57,762 nt of DNA. Origin: Suillus spraguei. Lineage: Eukaryota; Basidiomycota; Agaricomycetes; Boletales; Suillaceae. The stretch is taken from positions 1 to 57,762 of the forward strand of contig JABCPU010000412.1 of NCBI GenBank assembly GCA_016800925.1, written 5' to 3'. The position numbers and the translations under genes are program-made. This document shows, piece after piece, positions 1 to 12,692 of the stretch. A model generated the notes under the pieces. The model had not been told where the DNA came from, did no database searches, and worked only from the letters and a program-made list of their open reading frames with translations. Position 1 is the stretch's first letter. Each line of letters starts with the position of its first letter.

Positions 1-300
1 TCTGCTTTGCGGTATGTTCTTTGGCTAAATACAAGATGAATTGTTAGGGTTAGAGTCGTGGGGAAAGATTGCTGGCCCGCAAATGTCTGTAAATCAATTT
101 TACGAGTCACACCACTCCAACTCAACTCATCGTTTGTTTTCCAGTTGGAGGCCTCTTAGATATTCCTACCCATACTGTTAACATGACCACCTTGCGCTCG
201 ACGTACAATCTATGGCGTTCGTACTCTATGAGTCCATACCAGGTTTGTTGTTTTTTTATTTGCTATGAAAGCACCTTGATGTTTTTTTCCGCGAAGGAGT

Positions 301-1013
301 CTTCCTCGGATACGTTGGCCCAATTTCCGCTCAATAACGAAAGCGAGCGATGCGTAGTTGTGCTAGACGTACGTTCCCTCGACCTGGTTCCGCGAGACTG
401 ACTCACCTCTACCTCGGAGATTGAGAAGGTAGACGATTCAAAGGCGTTGTACACTCTTCTCATGCCTTGGGAGCTTGGTGAGTTCATATAAAATTACGAG
501 CATGACGATGCTTTACTCTTTTTTCGAAGGCCGCTGCTCCCTTGAAGCTGGAAAACGACATGTTAATCTCATGAAAGTTATCTGGCTTGGAACGTTCAAT
601 ATAGGCTGTAATCTCGTATTCGAGCACTATAATTCCCGACCAGATCCAAGCAAACCCGTTACTCAAGAAGAGTACCGAGATCTCATGGATCTTTTAAGAC
701 CTCGTGTCTCGCAATTCCTCGGAGTGAGTACTTGAACTGGTCACATCCTTTACGGACTACCCGATATTGTCTTTTTTAGGCTTCGCTTCTGTCTCGCGTT
801 ATCACTGTATTGCCTTGTATTCCGTTCACAGCGGAAGAAAAAATGGCGGTAGCAGCTGAAGCGGTGTAGTCTCTCACCACCAATGTTGCGAAGACACTAT
901 CCCCTCAAGACGTGGAGGGAATTGTGATGAACGTGCTGCCAAGTTATGTTCCATCAAAGGGGGCCCGCTCGTTGCACAGAGCTGTGTCGAACAAATTGGT
1001 GGATTTGATCTAG
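301..1013 (+). pseudogene. ClpB/Hsp100-like AAA+ ATPase relic (C-terminal part)
   Basis: Three exons can be read. The first ends in a Walker-B-like VVVLD followed by IEKVDD. The second (from about 532) reads through a sensor-1-like LGTFNIG. The third (from about 780) carries LLSRVITVLP, FTAEEKMAVAAEA and GARSLHRAVSN, which fit the small C-terminal subdomain of ClpB/Hsp100 ATPases. Introns at about 478-531 and 730-779 have good GT-AG ends and join frames correctly. An in-frame TAG at 867-869 interrupts the conserved last exon, which is otherwise open to a natural-looking stop at 1011-1013. The 3' splice site before IEKVDD also looks damaged. No N-terminal domains or Walker A were found, although the window edge could hide them. 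Family assignment is from motif order and is fairly secure; inactivity rests on the stop codon. Confidence 0.6.
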
Positions 1014-1640
1014 TCTCCTACTCTGCACTTCTTCGATATTCCTGTGATTTATGGTACTTACTATTGTATCGCTCACGCGTCATAACTTTCTGTTTGTCCA
1101 TCCAAACATATCGAGTACATCAGGGCACAGGTCAGAGTGTTGACCGTTAGCCGTCTCGGGTACTGCCGAATGCTTACAAATCTTTGTATCGCTTACTATT
1201 GTGTGACAATCTCGTGATAACCACCAGTGCCAACACCCGTCTTCATGACCTTCTAACTCTTGCAGGGGTGTGGTTACTGGAACGAGGCCCGACAGTTTAC
1301 TGTAGGTCGATGGCGTTAGGCGCAATTGAGGCTGACTTTGTCTCTGAGCTGCAAAGATGCGTGTTTTGGCTTTAGGGCGGCGCCGTTATCGTTATCTTGA
1401 TATTGTTTTTCGTTTGCTCTAGTATACGTCTCTGGTCTCTGTTCTGTGTCATCCAGTTGGTCGTGAATCCATTTTTCAACTCTCATCCCGTGGTGGACTC
1501 GTTTAAGACATGGAACAATAGATAATACGTGGCGGAGATTGTAAATTTTGGTACTAGGGCTTGACGTAAACAAATTCGCACGATCCTTTCAACCACTATC
1601 ATGAACGAGTCCACCACCCGTTGTGCCTTCGGCACAGGAA
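1014..1640. other. Stretch without a recognisable gene; short inverted repeat
   Basis: No ORF here looks like a protein on either strand. The sequence GTGGTGGACTCGTT near 1490 recurs inverted near 1602-1617, giving about 18 bp imperfect arms around 110 bp. This could be a small fold-back element, but one copy is not enough to say so. Confidence 0.35.
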
Positions 1641-1845
1641 GCAAAAGGAGTGCTTCGCACTCCTTTTGCTCCCTGGCCAAGGCTTCATCCTAATAATTCT
1701 GTTTGCCCAAGGCACAGGAAGGCAAAAAGAGTGCTTCGCACTCTTTTTGCCTTCCTGGCCTTGGCTTCATCCCAATAATTCTCTTTTGCCCACACTCTTT
1801 TTGGCTTTCTGGCCTTGGCTTCATCCTAATAATTATCTTTAATAA
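1641..1845. repeat. Hairpin-bearing repeat (about 70-90 bp units)
   Basis: Two perfect hairpins are visible: 1641-1652 with 1658-1669, and 1715-1733 with 1739-1757, each with loop CTTCG. Each is followed by GGCTTCATCCYAATAATT, and a third, hairpin-less unit follows at about 1797-1837. The inner arms read GGAGTG/CACTCC and AGAGTG/CACTCT, so compensating changes keep the pairing. That suggests selection for structure or copying from different structured sources. A related degenerate piece lies beyond the minisatellite at about 3345-3445. No protein or transposase is associated. Confidence 0.7.
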
Positions 1846-2084
1846 TGATAATAGATCTTGAAATAAATTATAACTTGAACCAATATTTTGAGAGAAGTAA
1901 AAGTACCACATCACCATCTTTGTGAGTTTATTGCCCATCTCATCCTCATGTCATTGCATTTGATTTTGATTTTTTTTAATTATTTACTGCAAACTATTAA
2001 CTTGAATAAATCTTTTGTGTCAAGTTTTAATAGGGACCAACAGTATTAAGTTGTCACACAACAAAATCATGCAAGTGTCCCATC

Positions 2085-3235
<1,151 letters not shown>

Positions 3236-3344
3236 CCTAATGATCATAGCAGCTTTTGAAACAAATAACATAATTTTCACATGACAAAGTTCATATAATC
3301 AATTTAAGAGAAATCTATCAGAAGATTTTTCCTGAGGGTGGGGG

Positions 3345-3445
3345 AGGACACTTCCAGCCTCCTTTTTGCTTTCCACTTTTTTGCACTCCTTTTTGACTTC
3401 ACTTTTGGCTTCACACTCCCTGGCCCTCAGCTCCATCCTAATAAT
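3345..3445. repeat. Degenerate second copy of the hairpin/TCATCCTAATAATT element
   Basis: The run CACTCCTTTTTG, CTTCACACTCCCTGGCC and CATCCTAATAATTTGC repeats the order of motifs seen at 1641-1845, but without a perfect hairpin. The two copies bracket the minisatellite at 2085-3235, so the minisatellite may have grown inside one copy of a dispersed element. Confidence 0.5.
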
Positions 3446-3501
3446 TTGCTTTTACCCCCATGGCAGCTAAGCAGTCACGTGACCAAATCACGCAATCACA
3501 C

Positions 3502-3568
3502 AATCACACAATGGGACAACAGTCGGCACTCGAAAATCACACAATGGGACAACAGTCGGCACTCGAAA
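3502..3568. repeat. 33 bp tandem duplication
   Basis: A unit beginning AATCACACAATGGGACAACA occurs twice with a 33 bp step (ATGGGAC at 3511 and 3544). A shorter ATCACACA run lies just before it. It sits in gene-free sequence upstream of the D0 relic. Confidence 0.85.
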
Positions 3569-3701
3569 AAAACCACGCGAGAAATTAAGCGAGCTAACCG
3601 AAAAAACGTGGCCTTTAGCGAAAACCACAATGGCCCTACGCGAAAGCCACGCGAGCTAGCGACAACTTTCACACCCGTTCTCCCTTTCTTCTTAGATGTA
3701 A

Positions 3702-4735
3702 GAATTACTCCACCGAGAAGCCCATTGTCCTCGTGATGGCGAGCAGGAAAGAGACGTGATCGACGACATTTTGTCTATACGAGTTCATGGGGAGGTTTGA
3801 CAATGTTCTGTGTCCTGACCATTGATAGAGAAGCGGTATGTGAATTTGCGCACTATTTATGTGTTTGTTCATAGCAATGACACATAGATAATCGTGCCGG
3901 ATCAATGCCACGATCAATTACACCTTCTTCTTCATCATCTCCGCATCTATCAGCTTACTGCCAAGACATTCCTCGAATATCTGAATAATACCAATACACA
4001 CCAGATTTATGTCGCCATCGTATATTACTACTTGCGAGGTGCTGCTAGCATTCTGCCAAGAAGTTAAGGTCGACGATCCTGTTCAAACAAGACATGGCGT
4101 TCGGCTCATCTCGACTATCACTTTGCATTGGCACTAGAGAATAACGCATTCAGCAAAGACATGCAAGAAACGGCACTTTCTAAGATAAACCGATCGTGGG
4201 GTAACTTCCAGCGGAAGACCGTGTATCTGCCAGTACAGCAGCGTGCGTAATATCCACCCAGTTGAATGTCTCGCCCTAATATCCTAAGCACAAGTAAATA
4301 TCACGAAGTACCACAGGTTAATGTGCAATGGCAAGAACATGTGCGGCGACGTGTCCATCACTCACTCTATATCAATAGCAGAAATGGTCATTGAGATAGT
4401 CCAACAATCCATTAACAGCACGCCCACTGTCGTCGAAGGAGAGACGTCCGAGACAAACGTTCTAGTCGACCGTGTTCCTGCGATATCTGAGGTGACCACC
4501 GAGCGGACAATCATTCACGATGTGGGAGAAAATACCGAACCAATTCGGTCCAACACACACTCATACACAACTTCTGATGTAGAGGAGGACGGTATCGAAG
4601 TATATATGTCTGAGATGAAGGATTGACGGAAACCACTCAAGCGTTTCAAAAGAAGTCATCCAAAGGTTGCTGTCGGTAACATCAAGAGACTACAAATACT
4701 GACTTCATTTTTTTATCAGGACTCTCGTGGACGTG
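3702..4735 (+). pseudogene. Family D relic (D0), truncated and frameshifted
   Basis: This is a decayed copy of the gene present intact at 12693-16113 (D1) and 18698-21402 (D2). Exon 1 begins at YSTEKPIVLV (D2 has YSTENPVVLL) and ends in LTIDREA. Exon 2 keeps HHLRIYQ, YVAIVYYY and the equivalent of TWRSAHLDYHFA, but needs at least two frame changes to read through. Exon 3 keeps MCNGKNMCG and HSISIAEM (4321 on) and an acidic tail to 4626. Exons equivalent to the second half of D1 were not found, so the copy is 3'-truncated. Sequence resembling D1 stops near 4735. Confidence 0.75.
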
Positions 4736-5349
4736 ATGTTCAAGTATCCATACCTGAGATGGTATGAAACCACAAATCTCCAACGCACACATCATCGTGT
4801 AATAGAATAAAGGCTGAGCATGCAATGCGCTTGTCGTCTACTCACTGGTTTTTCCCCTTTTCATGTTGACTTCACAGATGCTGTTTTAGTCGCTTGTCGA
4901 CATATCCATTATCGTTTTACCATTTTACAATATTTATGTTATGTACGTTGAGTGCCCTGTTACTGTTCCGAAATAGATCGGCCCAAAACTTCCAGAAACA
5001 AGGTACGCGACGTCATTTAATCATCCATGGACGCCAATAACTCTCAAAGTATTCGCAAGCCGAGTAATTCGTTCGGCTGCGGTCTTATCTTACGTTTTGC
5101 CTATGTCGTCCTCCCTCATTATTACTCTTAACCAGCACTGATATATGCTAGCCTCGAGGATTGTTGTTCTTGTCGCTGATCCTGTTTTGCTCCATGATCG
5201 CAGCCGTTCAGTCTTGCCAGACTCTGAGGATGCCAAAGACAAACTTATGAACTTCGCATGGTGTTTGTCAATGAAATCGATCTACCTGAAAGTCAGTCGC
5301 TTGACTTCATTTGTAAGTTAATCTTCAACTTACTCCAGGCGAAGAACCA
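4736..5349. other. No gene recognised
   Basis: The stretch between the D0 relic and the RNR2 relic holds no protein-like frame that I can name. It may contain the lost N-terminal part of the RNR2-like pseudogene in unrecognisable form. Confidence 0.4.
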
Positions 5350-6235
5350 GTGCTCAAAGAATCCAGGCGCTGTTTCGTTATTTTCTCCATTCAATACCGC
5401 GAAGTTTGTTACAGTCTATATTGTCCTGTTAACTTCGTCTTAACAATTCACCAGTTGCGGCAAGTGTACAAGAGAGCCGAGGAATCGTCATTCTGGACTG
5501 CTGATGAGACGGACCTCTCAAAAGACGTCCATGACCGTCTTTAACGACAGTGAATGTCATTTTATTTGCACACGTCCTCGCCTTCTTCGCTTGATCAGAC
5601 GGTGTTGCATTGTCGATGCCAAATATTATTGAGCGTTTTCAACGAGGACCAGGCTACTGAGGCCCGGTGCTTGCACGGCTTACAAATAACGATGGAGATG
5701 CGTCTTACTCCCTCATCATCGACACCTACATCAAGGATCCTGCCCGACGCGAATGTCTTCTCAGGTTATTTCGTGTCTGTCTCCTGGCTGAAGAAGCACG
5801 ATCTCATACCTGGTCTTACGTTCTCCAATGAGCTGATTAGCCGTGATGAAGGTATGCATATCGATTTTGCTTGCTCTTTGGCCGCCTCAAGCGTCACCCG
5901 CACCCTGAAACTATGAAGCGCATCATCACCCGGGCTGTCGTAATCAAGCAGGAATCCTTGCGTGGTTTGTTATTCATTACATCCATCTTACACCGTCTCT
6001 CTAGATACTCTCCCTATTGGCCTCACTGACATGAATGCCAAGCTCACCAGCCAGTACATCGGGTTTGTCGCAAGCCATCGCTAGGCAATGATAAGGTGTA
6101 CAATGGCACAAACTCATTGGACTTCATAGACATCATCTTGCTACAGGGGACGACTAACCTCTTCGAAAAGCGTGCGTCGAATTACTCGAACGTGAACGTC
6201 ATCCACACGAACGCTAATACCGATCAGGTGGCAAG
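5350..6235 (+). pseudogene. RNR2: Ribonucleotide reductase small subunit relic 1
   Basis: Fragments in several frames follow the order of the class Ia small subunit (R2): [24 protein letters not shown] with DLSKD, a decayed [37 protein letters not shown] followed by LISRDEGMH, then IGLTDMNAKL, NDKVYNGTNSLDF and TNLFEKRASNYS. In active R2 the region EARC/SRDEGMH supplies metal ligands. Here stops and frame changes break it, for example after [10 protein letters not shown] and after SVTRTLKL. It cannot give a working radical subunit. Where a working copy lies cannot be told from this window. Confidence 0.85.
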
Positions 6236-7812
6236 TAAAACTTTGTGAGTATAATACGTTTATGGTGCTATGAGCTTGTCTGACAGTACCTCGTCAAATG
6301 CGCCACCCAGTGTGCTACCAATGTGTTGAGGTGCACTAGTTCGAATCGTCTACGATAATCAATGATGGAGACGGAAGACTGGTTAGTGAGTATTCTATGT
6401 TGTGCACCTGGCTGTGATGCAAGTGACAGGCTGTTTAATGTGCTGATTTTGATGGCGTCAGTGGTTGGTGTAACCTAACTAACCCCTGACAAAATAGAAT
6501 GTACTACGTTCGCTTGCTGATGGCAATGGTATCACCGAGTACGAGGATATTGGACTATTATAACTGTAAGGAGGCTGTCAGGGAATATTTGCAGCCAGCG
6601 CATTGCTGAAGCTTCAATAGTCTTATGTGGTTTCCTAAAAAAAATACCTTGCGTGTCAAATATTGGTGACTGGAGCAGTGCTCTCTTTGCAGAACTACGT
6701 CGAGTTCATCCAAAACCTGCATCCGAACACCTACACGACATTCACAACGAAAAGACCCCAGACTCCACAGGACACGTTTGCTTCAGTTTATTGTCGCACC
6801 TATTATCGAGCGGTATACAATGACCTCGAGATATTGTCACTACCTTCCCTTCCCTTGCTCATAACTCGAGCTCGGATGGTACGCATCGAGACACTCATCA
6901 AGCGAGCACGTCCGAGCCTACTGAGCAGCCATGAATAATCAATCTCGTGCAGCTCATCAACCGCCCTGATCTTCTTTTGTCATTGTCTTTCGCTCATTAA
7001 TGTCTTTCCTTCAACTTTGTACTTTTCCCATGCCGCTCTCATTGCTGACATCGCCCAAGTACAGTGGTTGAAACAACGAGGTTGTGGGATGTTATATCAT
7101 ATTCAATTTAAGTGCTCATCCAAGAGTACTGAACTACGAGATTGAAACATGGGTAAAGTAGAACGGAACAAGCGAGTTGTCGAACTTGCTGGTCGCAACT
7201 GGGCGTGCAATGATATCATTATGTACAGTATGTATCAATCATCGTCGCCCTCGTGTCACAGGTTATAACATTCTTCAGTACTGAGAAAATGTTACTCTAT
7301 CACAGCTCTGCATGTACCGCTGGTGCGACAGCATATCCACCGTCCATATACAGGAATATTGTCACTTGTTCTGTCCTCGTTGACGAACTAGCGAGTCTGT
7401 CAATGATGGAGCAAGGAATACTGCCATCACTCGCGGAGGGCAAGGGTATCACCCAGTGTGATGGTATTGAATTACTGGAGTCGTCTGAAAGCCGTCAGCG
7501 GGTATTCACAACGAGTGCATTGCAGGCCCACATCCTAACCTGTTCAGAGCGTTAAATCTTATATGTATAATAGTTGTCGGGTCTGTTTTTGTTATAAAGT
7601 GTTAATCATGAAGAGCTAATGCGTGGCGCTGGACAGCTTACAAAACTCACAGAGTGCGGACGATGCTTAAGGTGGCTAAGGATCAAGCAAGCAAGCAAAG
7701 TCAGTATCCCTCATCCGAGTCATAGCTGGCGAGTTTGTTAGTGAGCGTAAGACAAGGCATGAGATGCCCTTGAGCCAGAAGATAGATGTGAAGGAATCAG
7801 ACAATTATCTAC
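6236..7812. other. No gene recognised between the two RNR2 relics
   Basis: Small forward ORFs at 6663-6938 and 7253-7555 have no motif I recognise, and no splice-linked extension is convincing. I treat the stretch as decayed sequence. Confidence 0.4.
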
Positions 7813-7977
7813 TTGGGTGCCATCAAAGAGGTATTCGCGTTGCGTAGAATCCTTGATACAAGTGTCGATGATAAGTGAGCAAGTCTCGGAATGGATGTTC
7901 TGTGTCGTGATTTCGAAGCCGTACGAGTACCGGACTTCAGCAGCCTGGATCTCAGAATCTTGGGAGAAACGTTCAAA
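7813..7977 (-). pseudogene. RNR2: Ribonucleotide reductase small subunit relic 2 (fragment)
   Basis: On the reverse strand about 55 residues are readable: ERFSQDSEIQAAEVRYSYGF, then QNIHSETCSLIIDT and IKDSTQREYLFD. This is the helix region of R2 with the metal-ligand segment; the usual E-x-x-C/H pattern is altered. It overlaps the same part of R2 as relic 1 but is better preserved and on the other strand. It is therefore a second insertion or a rearranged part of a second copy, not a continuation. No upstream or downstream exons were found nearby. Confidence 0.8.
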
Positions 7978-8505
7978 ATAAGATTTTGATTGACGTCGGT
8001 GAGGCTGTTGTATGGGGAGGTTGTTATATGGTGAGGTCATTATATGCCGCTAGCACTCGATAATAGCTGCAACAGTAAACTGAAGCGAACATGTCCTGTT
8101 GAGTTTAGGGTCTTTTCGTCGTGAATGCCGTGAGGGTGTTCGGACTTTTTCTGTGCAGGGTTCGGAGAAAGTCGAAAGAACCGAGTAAGGTTCGACTAAT
8201 AACAAGGTACCGGAAACCGCTTGTAATCTGAAGGAAAAAATCGCTGTATCTGTTGTAGCGTTTATGTGTTTATGTGGCACCGGTTCTCGTGCTCCGTAAG
8301 TATGTACAATCATGACAAAGTCACGTCACAATTGAACAACGTGACATCGCAATTCGGCTGAAAACTACGGCGTCAGAGACTCAGAGACACTCCACGACAG
8401 CAATACGAACGTAGGCATACGACAAATCACAAACTAATCCAGCTAATGGTTAGTCCAACAACAATGGCCCTTTGAATACTGATATGATTGTTACCAACAT
8501 CAGAC
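7978..8505. other. Upstream region of JmjC-A, no gene seen
   Basis: No coding sequence is recognised. The 5' region of the JmjC-A gene lies at its right end; no element beyond ordinary A/T-rich stretches can be supported. Confidence 0.4.
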
Positions 8506-10082
8506 ATGACAACGCCCAGTGACTACGACTTGACTATCGGACTGCTTGGAAAACATGTTCCGTTGGATAGTCCCACCATCATGTGGGAGGACGGCTATGT
8601 TTCGATCCTCCCAGCCATATACGACGACAAGAAGAAAAATATCTGTGACAACGTTGACATCCCGATCATCAAGTATCTTGCTCACTGTCCCGCATCTGCA
8701 CCTGATTCACAATATGTGACACATCTGTCACACAATGATCTCCCTGAAGACAATATTCACGATATAGTTAGTGAGTCGCTGAGTCAACATAAATCGGTGG
8801 TTATCAGAGGAATTGGACACCCTCCAATGGGCGAGGAGTTGACGGCAGAGTTTCTTGATAGATACTACAGCATATCGCCAGATAGGATTGTTTGGGTTCA
8901 CGGTGAAGTTTTCTCGTCTACAAAAATTCGGAAAGTACTAAATAAAACATCAGACGTCAAGGCTCGTGGAGTAAATCATGGACAAGTCACTACAGCAAGC
9001 ATCCTGAAAGCTTTTTGTGAAGATATCAAAAACACAGAAAAGATACAATGTGTGACAGATATTCCACTGGCACAGACAGCGCTCCCAGATGCCTTGCGGT
9101 ATGATCTCAGCAATCCCAGACGTCTATATGACACCAGCTTATGACAGGAATCTCGATCATGGGATTGCTCATGGATGGAATGAGACAACATACGACGTCC
9201 CAATTACATCGAATGTACATCCAGAAAACTTCACAGCGAAGGGGTGGGCTCTGCTCCACCATGCTGGATATTTGACGTATCCTCATCACGACGCAGAGGG
9301 CAGTCTCACATGGGTTAGAATGGAAGTAGGGGTCAAGTTCTGGGTAGTCTTCCGACCAAAGGATCGACAAAACGATCGCAAGCATCTTCAAGATTTTGCA
9401 CTCAAGCTAGGAAACTTCACAGAAAATCAAGCTTGGATAAGAGCTAATTGCGACGCGGAAGTTATCACTCTCCTGCCTGGAGATATTTTGTGCGTTGTAT
9501 CCGATGTGTTCCACGCATTCACCGATATATTTGATTGTAGAATCATTCCCCCTGGGCAGGTGCATGCCGTCTATACCCCAATTGCATCTTTCGCAACGGG
9601 GGGTCACTTCTATCACTACGGGTGCATGCATCTCACAGAAATGTCTCGATATCTTGACATCGTTACAGGAAACTGCTTAACAAACCATAACCTACATAAT
9701 GCTCTGGAGACACTTCGACGCATGATGATCGCCATACCGCGCCTATCGCTGCGAATACGTAAGAGTAGCCTGACATATTCCGTGTCCAAACATCACTAAT
9801 GTCACACGCGCAGCATTGTTCGAGAGATCGTTGCTCTCTCTGTGCATAATGGTCACCAGGGGGAAAGAATATCGTGCAAAAGGCGGATCCATATCCGCTG
9901 TAGTAGATACAGAAACAGCTGCAATCAGCATTGAGATAGCACGACTGATCTCAGTACATCTTGGAGTTGCAAAGCGTAAGACTGCTGCAAAGATACTATG
10001 CAAGGGTGATCAGTTTTACAAGGGAAAACAGGTGTTCAGGAAACCGCTTCAGCAGGCTCTGGCATCATTTACTGTATTGTAG
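8506..10082 (+). CDS. JmjC-like 2-oxoglutarate/Fe(II) oxygenase, paralogue A
   Basis: Five exons (8506-8902, 8954-9098, 9148-9489, 9541-9758, 9814-10082) join into 456 residues. A cupin/JmjC core is visible: VVIRGIG near residue 100, the HxD iron site in YPHHDAEG (H227, D229), a likely 2-oxoglutarate lysine in VGVKFWVVF (K244), and the distal histidine in PPGQVHAVYTP (H303), followed by GGHFYHYG. The family hydroxylates or demethylates proteins, often histones; the substrate here is unknown. Start ATG 8506 matches the paralogue start at 16852. The third intron (9490-9540) is 51 bases without a stop, so retaining it would add 17 residues in the middle of the site. Most of exons 3-4 is nearly identical to paralogue B. 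Confidence 0.85.
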
Positions 10083-10503
10083 GCTTACAATATTCTACAC
10101 ATAATGAATTGCCCATTCATTCTGATATCTCCTACATAACTTGTTGCATGCAGTGGATCTCTGCCTTTGTCCTTCTGCAAGGTTCATGTCCTTACATCGG
10201 ATATTTGCGCTATTTTCATTGAATCACTGTGATAATTTACATTGTAGAATCATGCTTTTTGGAAAGTATATCGTAGTGATTTCTACACACTTTCATATAC
10301 ACTTTGACCAAATTCATACCCCTTCGTTTCCACTACTTACAATCCCTTATGTGTGTTTCAGTGGAAATTATATTGAACATTTGGACGTCGATGATGAGGT
10401 AACAGACTGATGATGCATATATTCTCACACGCTAACAAAATGGCACGTGATTTCCAAATTTATAATTGCATTGTTTGTTTCAGGGCTGGTCCGCACTTCA
10501 ACC
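10083..10503. other. Intergenic, no gene seen
   Basis: The stretch between JmjC-A and the F-box gene shows A/T-rich sequence and an ORF at 10141-10410 with no family features. I see nothing that can be named. Confidence 0.4.
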
Positions 10504-11533
10504 ATGATACCACCTTTGCCACTTGAAATTCAAGAGAGAATATTGTCGCTTGCGACTCGCTCCAGAGCTGCTGCTGCTACCACTATGTTGGTGTCACGAA
10601 GGACATATCCTTCGTGAGCACATGATTCGATAACACAAATATTGCGTCGTACTGATGGAATCCTGCGGCAGTATTGAAAAATTATTGTATCAGAAGATCG
10701 TTCTTTATGATGAAGATGATACCGAGGACTTTCTCAAATGTCTGCGCCTTCGTCTAATGCATAATGAATTCGCCAAAACCACCACCACCTCACTGTATCT
10801 CGAAGGTCCTCTCGATGAATCGACTGTAATCGAGTTGCTCTCGCTATGCAGTGGCGTTACATGCTTAGCGTTATCAGACGATACAGAGGCATTCGCTGAA
10901 GATACATTATTATTGTGGCGAGCACTGGATGCTCTCCCATTGATGTCGTTGACTCTGAACATGGTCATCGACTTCAAACCATCAATCGGCACATTCAACG
11001 TTTTGAAAAACCTTACCCATCTTGATATCATGGATAAACGGATACTCCGTAAAAACCATAAAGGCTTATACGGTCTTGACTCATTGACGCACATCTGTCT
11101 ACCCCTTTCAGTACGCACATCAGATCCAGCTGCAGTCATGGGTCTGATTAGTAATGCACGCCTTCGAGTGTTGGCCTTTCGTGTAGAAGATTCGCACGAA
11201 CGCGTACAATTGTTCCTGCAAATGAATGGAACATTGGATGCACGAATTGTTCTGTTGCCTAGTATCATGGAAAATTGGGATGAGTTGGGGCGGGGCGACA
11301 TGTTACTTTGGGAATTAGCAGAGGAAAAGGTTATGCTACCCATACCTCACAATAGTGCGTTCGTCCTATCACACATCCGGAGTAGCTCATATAAAGCAAT
11401 CTATATAGAAGGGCATCGTTGCTTATCATTGCCAAGCATCGTGAATGGATATGCTGATTATAACGGCGATGAAATAGAAAGTGACGATGAATCATGCACC
11501 ACTTATTCGATAGCTAGGACCAAAGGTCCATGA
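10504..11533 (+). CDS. F-box protein with LRR-like tail
   Basis: ATG 10504 opens MIPPLPLEIQERILSLAT, a typical F-box start (LP.EI...IL), with SRAAAATTMLVSRRTYPS. A 58 base intron (10614-10671, GTGAGC...CGGCAG) joins to IEKLLYQKIVLYDEDD, giving 323 residues. Exons total 972 bases, an exact multiple of three. The rest repeats patterns such as VTCLALSDD, MSLTLNMV, NLTHLDIMD and SLTHICLPLS, as in the large Agaricomycete F-box families where this part binds the substrate for SCF ubiquitin ligase. No disruption is seen. Substrate unknown. It lies 420 bases behind JmjC-A on the same strand. Confidence 0.85.
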
Positions 11534-11869
11534 CCAGCTCAATGCCACGGTATGTACTATAGGCTCATTCATCTATCACATGTGTGCAACCGATAACTTT
11601 GTACCCAGAGCCCTCACAGCGAGACAATAATTAAAATTCACAAGTGTTGTAGCATCGGTAGCAGTTCATGTCATCAGCAGCTCATTCAGAATGGTTGTAG
11701 CAGCCATTTTCATGTGAATGGAATCATACTACAACTACCTGTCAACGGTCATGATGCCACACACTCGCATCATCATCTATAGTTCTCAAGTATTTATATA
11801 CCATTCTGGTATATATTGAAGTATCAATGTCTATTACTATGTTCGAAAAAATGAACTACTGTACAATGT
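11534..11869. other. Intergenic, no gene seen
   Basis: Downstream of the F-box gene there is no protein-like frame. An A/T-rich segment near 11790-11820 precedes the tandem repeat. Confidence 0.4.
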
Positions 11870-12525
11870 GATGCAATCAGTCCAATACTGTATAAGCCCA
11901 TAAAGACACGAAACACATGGATTGACCCAGAATACAATGTCCAAGCAACAGCTCCATAGGCCCAACAAAGAATTACGACAAGGCAAGCCTGTTGGAACGA
12001 TCGACGATTAAGTAAGCGATGCAAGAAGAACTAATCCGGCGTGCGACTGTCAACGACAGGTATACGCCCATCAAGACGTGAAACAGGTAGATTGGCCCAG
12101 AAAGCAATGTCAGGGCAGCAGCTCAATGGGCTCATCAAAGAGCTACGACAAGGCAAGGGCTTAAGACGACGATTGCGACTAACGAGTAAGTAAGTGATGC
12201 AGCAAGAACTAATCTAGCGTGCGACTGTCAACGACAGGTATACGCCCATAAAGACGTGAAACACGTAGATCAGCCCAGAATGCGATGTCAGAGCAGCAGC
12301 TCAATGGGCTCATCAAAGAGCTACGACAAGGCAAGGGCTTAAGACGGCGATCGCGACTAACGAGTAAGTGATGCAGCAAGAACCAATCTAGCGTGCGACT
12401 GTCAACGACAGGTATACGCCCATAAAGACGTGAAACACGTAGATTGACCCAGAATACGATGTCAGAGCAACAGCTCGATAGGCTCAACAAAGAGCTACGA
12501 CAAGGTAAGCCGGTTGGGACAACAA
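11870..12525. repeat. Tandem repeat, four units of about 176 bp
   Basis: The string GTGCGACTGTCAACGACAGG recurs at about 12041, 12219 and 12393 (steps 178 and 174 bp). Each is followed by GTATACGCCCAT, AAGACGTGAAAC and CAGCTC.ATGGGCTC. A more divergent first unit starts at about 11870. Units 1 and 4 end alike (AAGCC.GTTGG.AC), unlike units 2 and 3 (AAGGGCTTAAGACG). The array ends 170 bases before the start of D1. A related two-unit array in reverse orientation is at 25050-25390. Confidence 0.85.
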
Positions 12526-12692
12526 TAAAAGAAGAGAGAGATGAAATGAAAATCGAACACAATTTGAACCATTACGTGGCATTCCCACGTCGTTTATTTG
12601 GCCTTATTTGATGATGACACATTTGATTAATTTGGGAATCCGGCTTTACAATGATTCACACGATACCTTCTACCCACGTCGTTTGATTCATC

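Noticed and set aside
8506..10082. TET/JBP-type DNA oxygenase linked to KDZ transposons
   Set aside because: The motif order (VVIRG, PHHD, GVKFWVVF, PPGQVHAVYTP) fits JmjC better than TET/JBP, and no KDZ transposase frame was found in the window.
11870..12525. CRISPR-like array
   Set aside because: The units are about 176 bp, contiguous and without unique spacers of regular size; the host is a eukaryote.
12209..12562. Reverse ORF of 117 codons at 12.2-12.6 kb
   Set aside because: Lies entirely in the ~176 bp tandem repeat and repeats with it.
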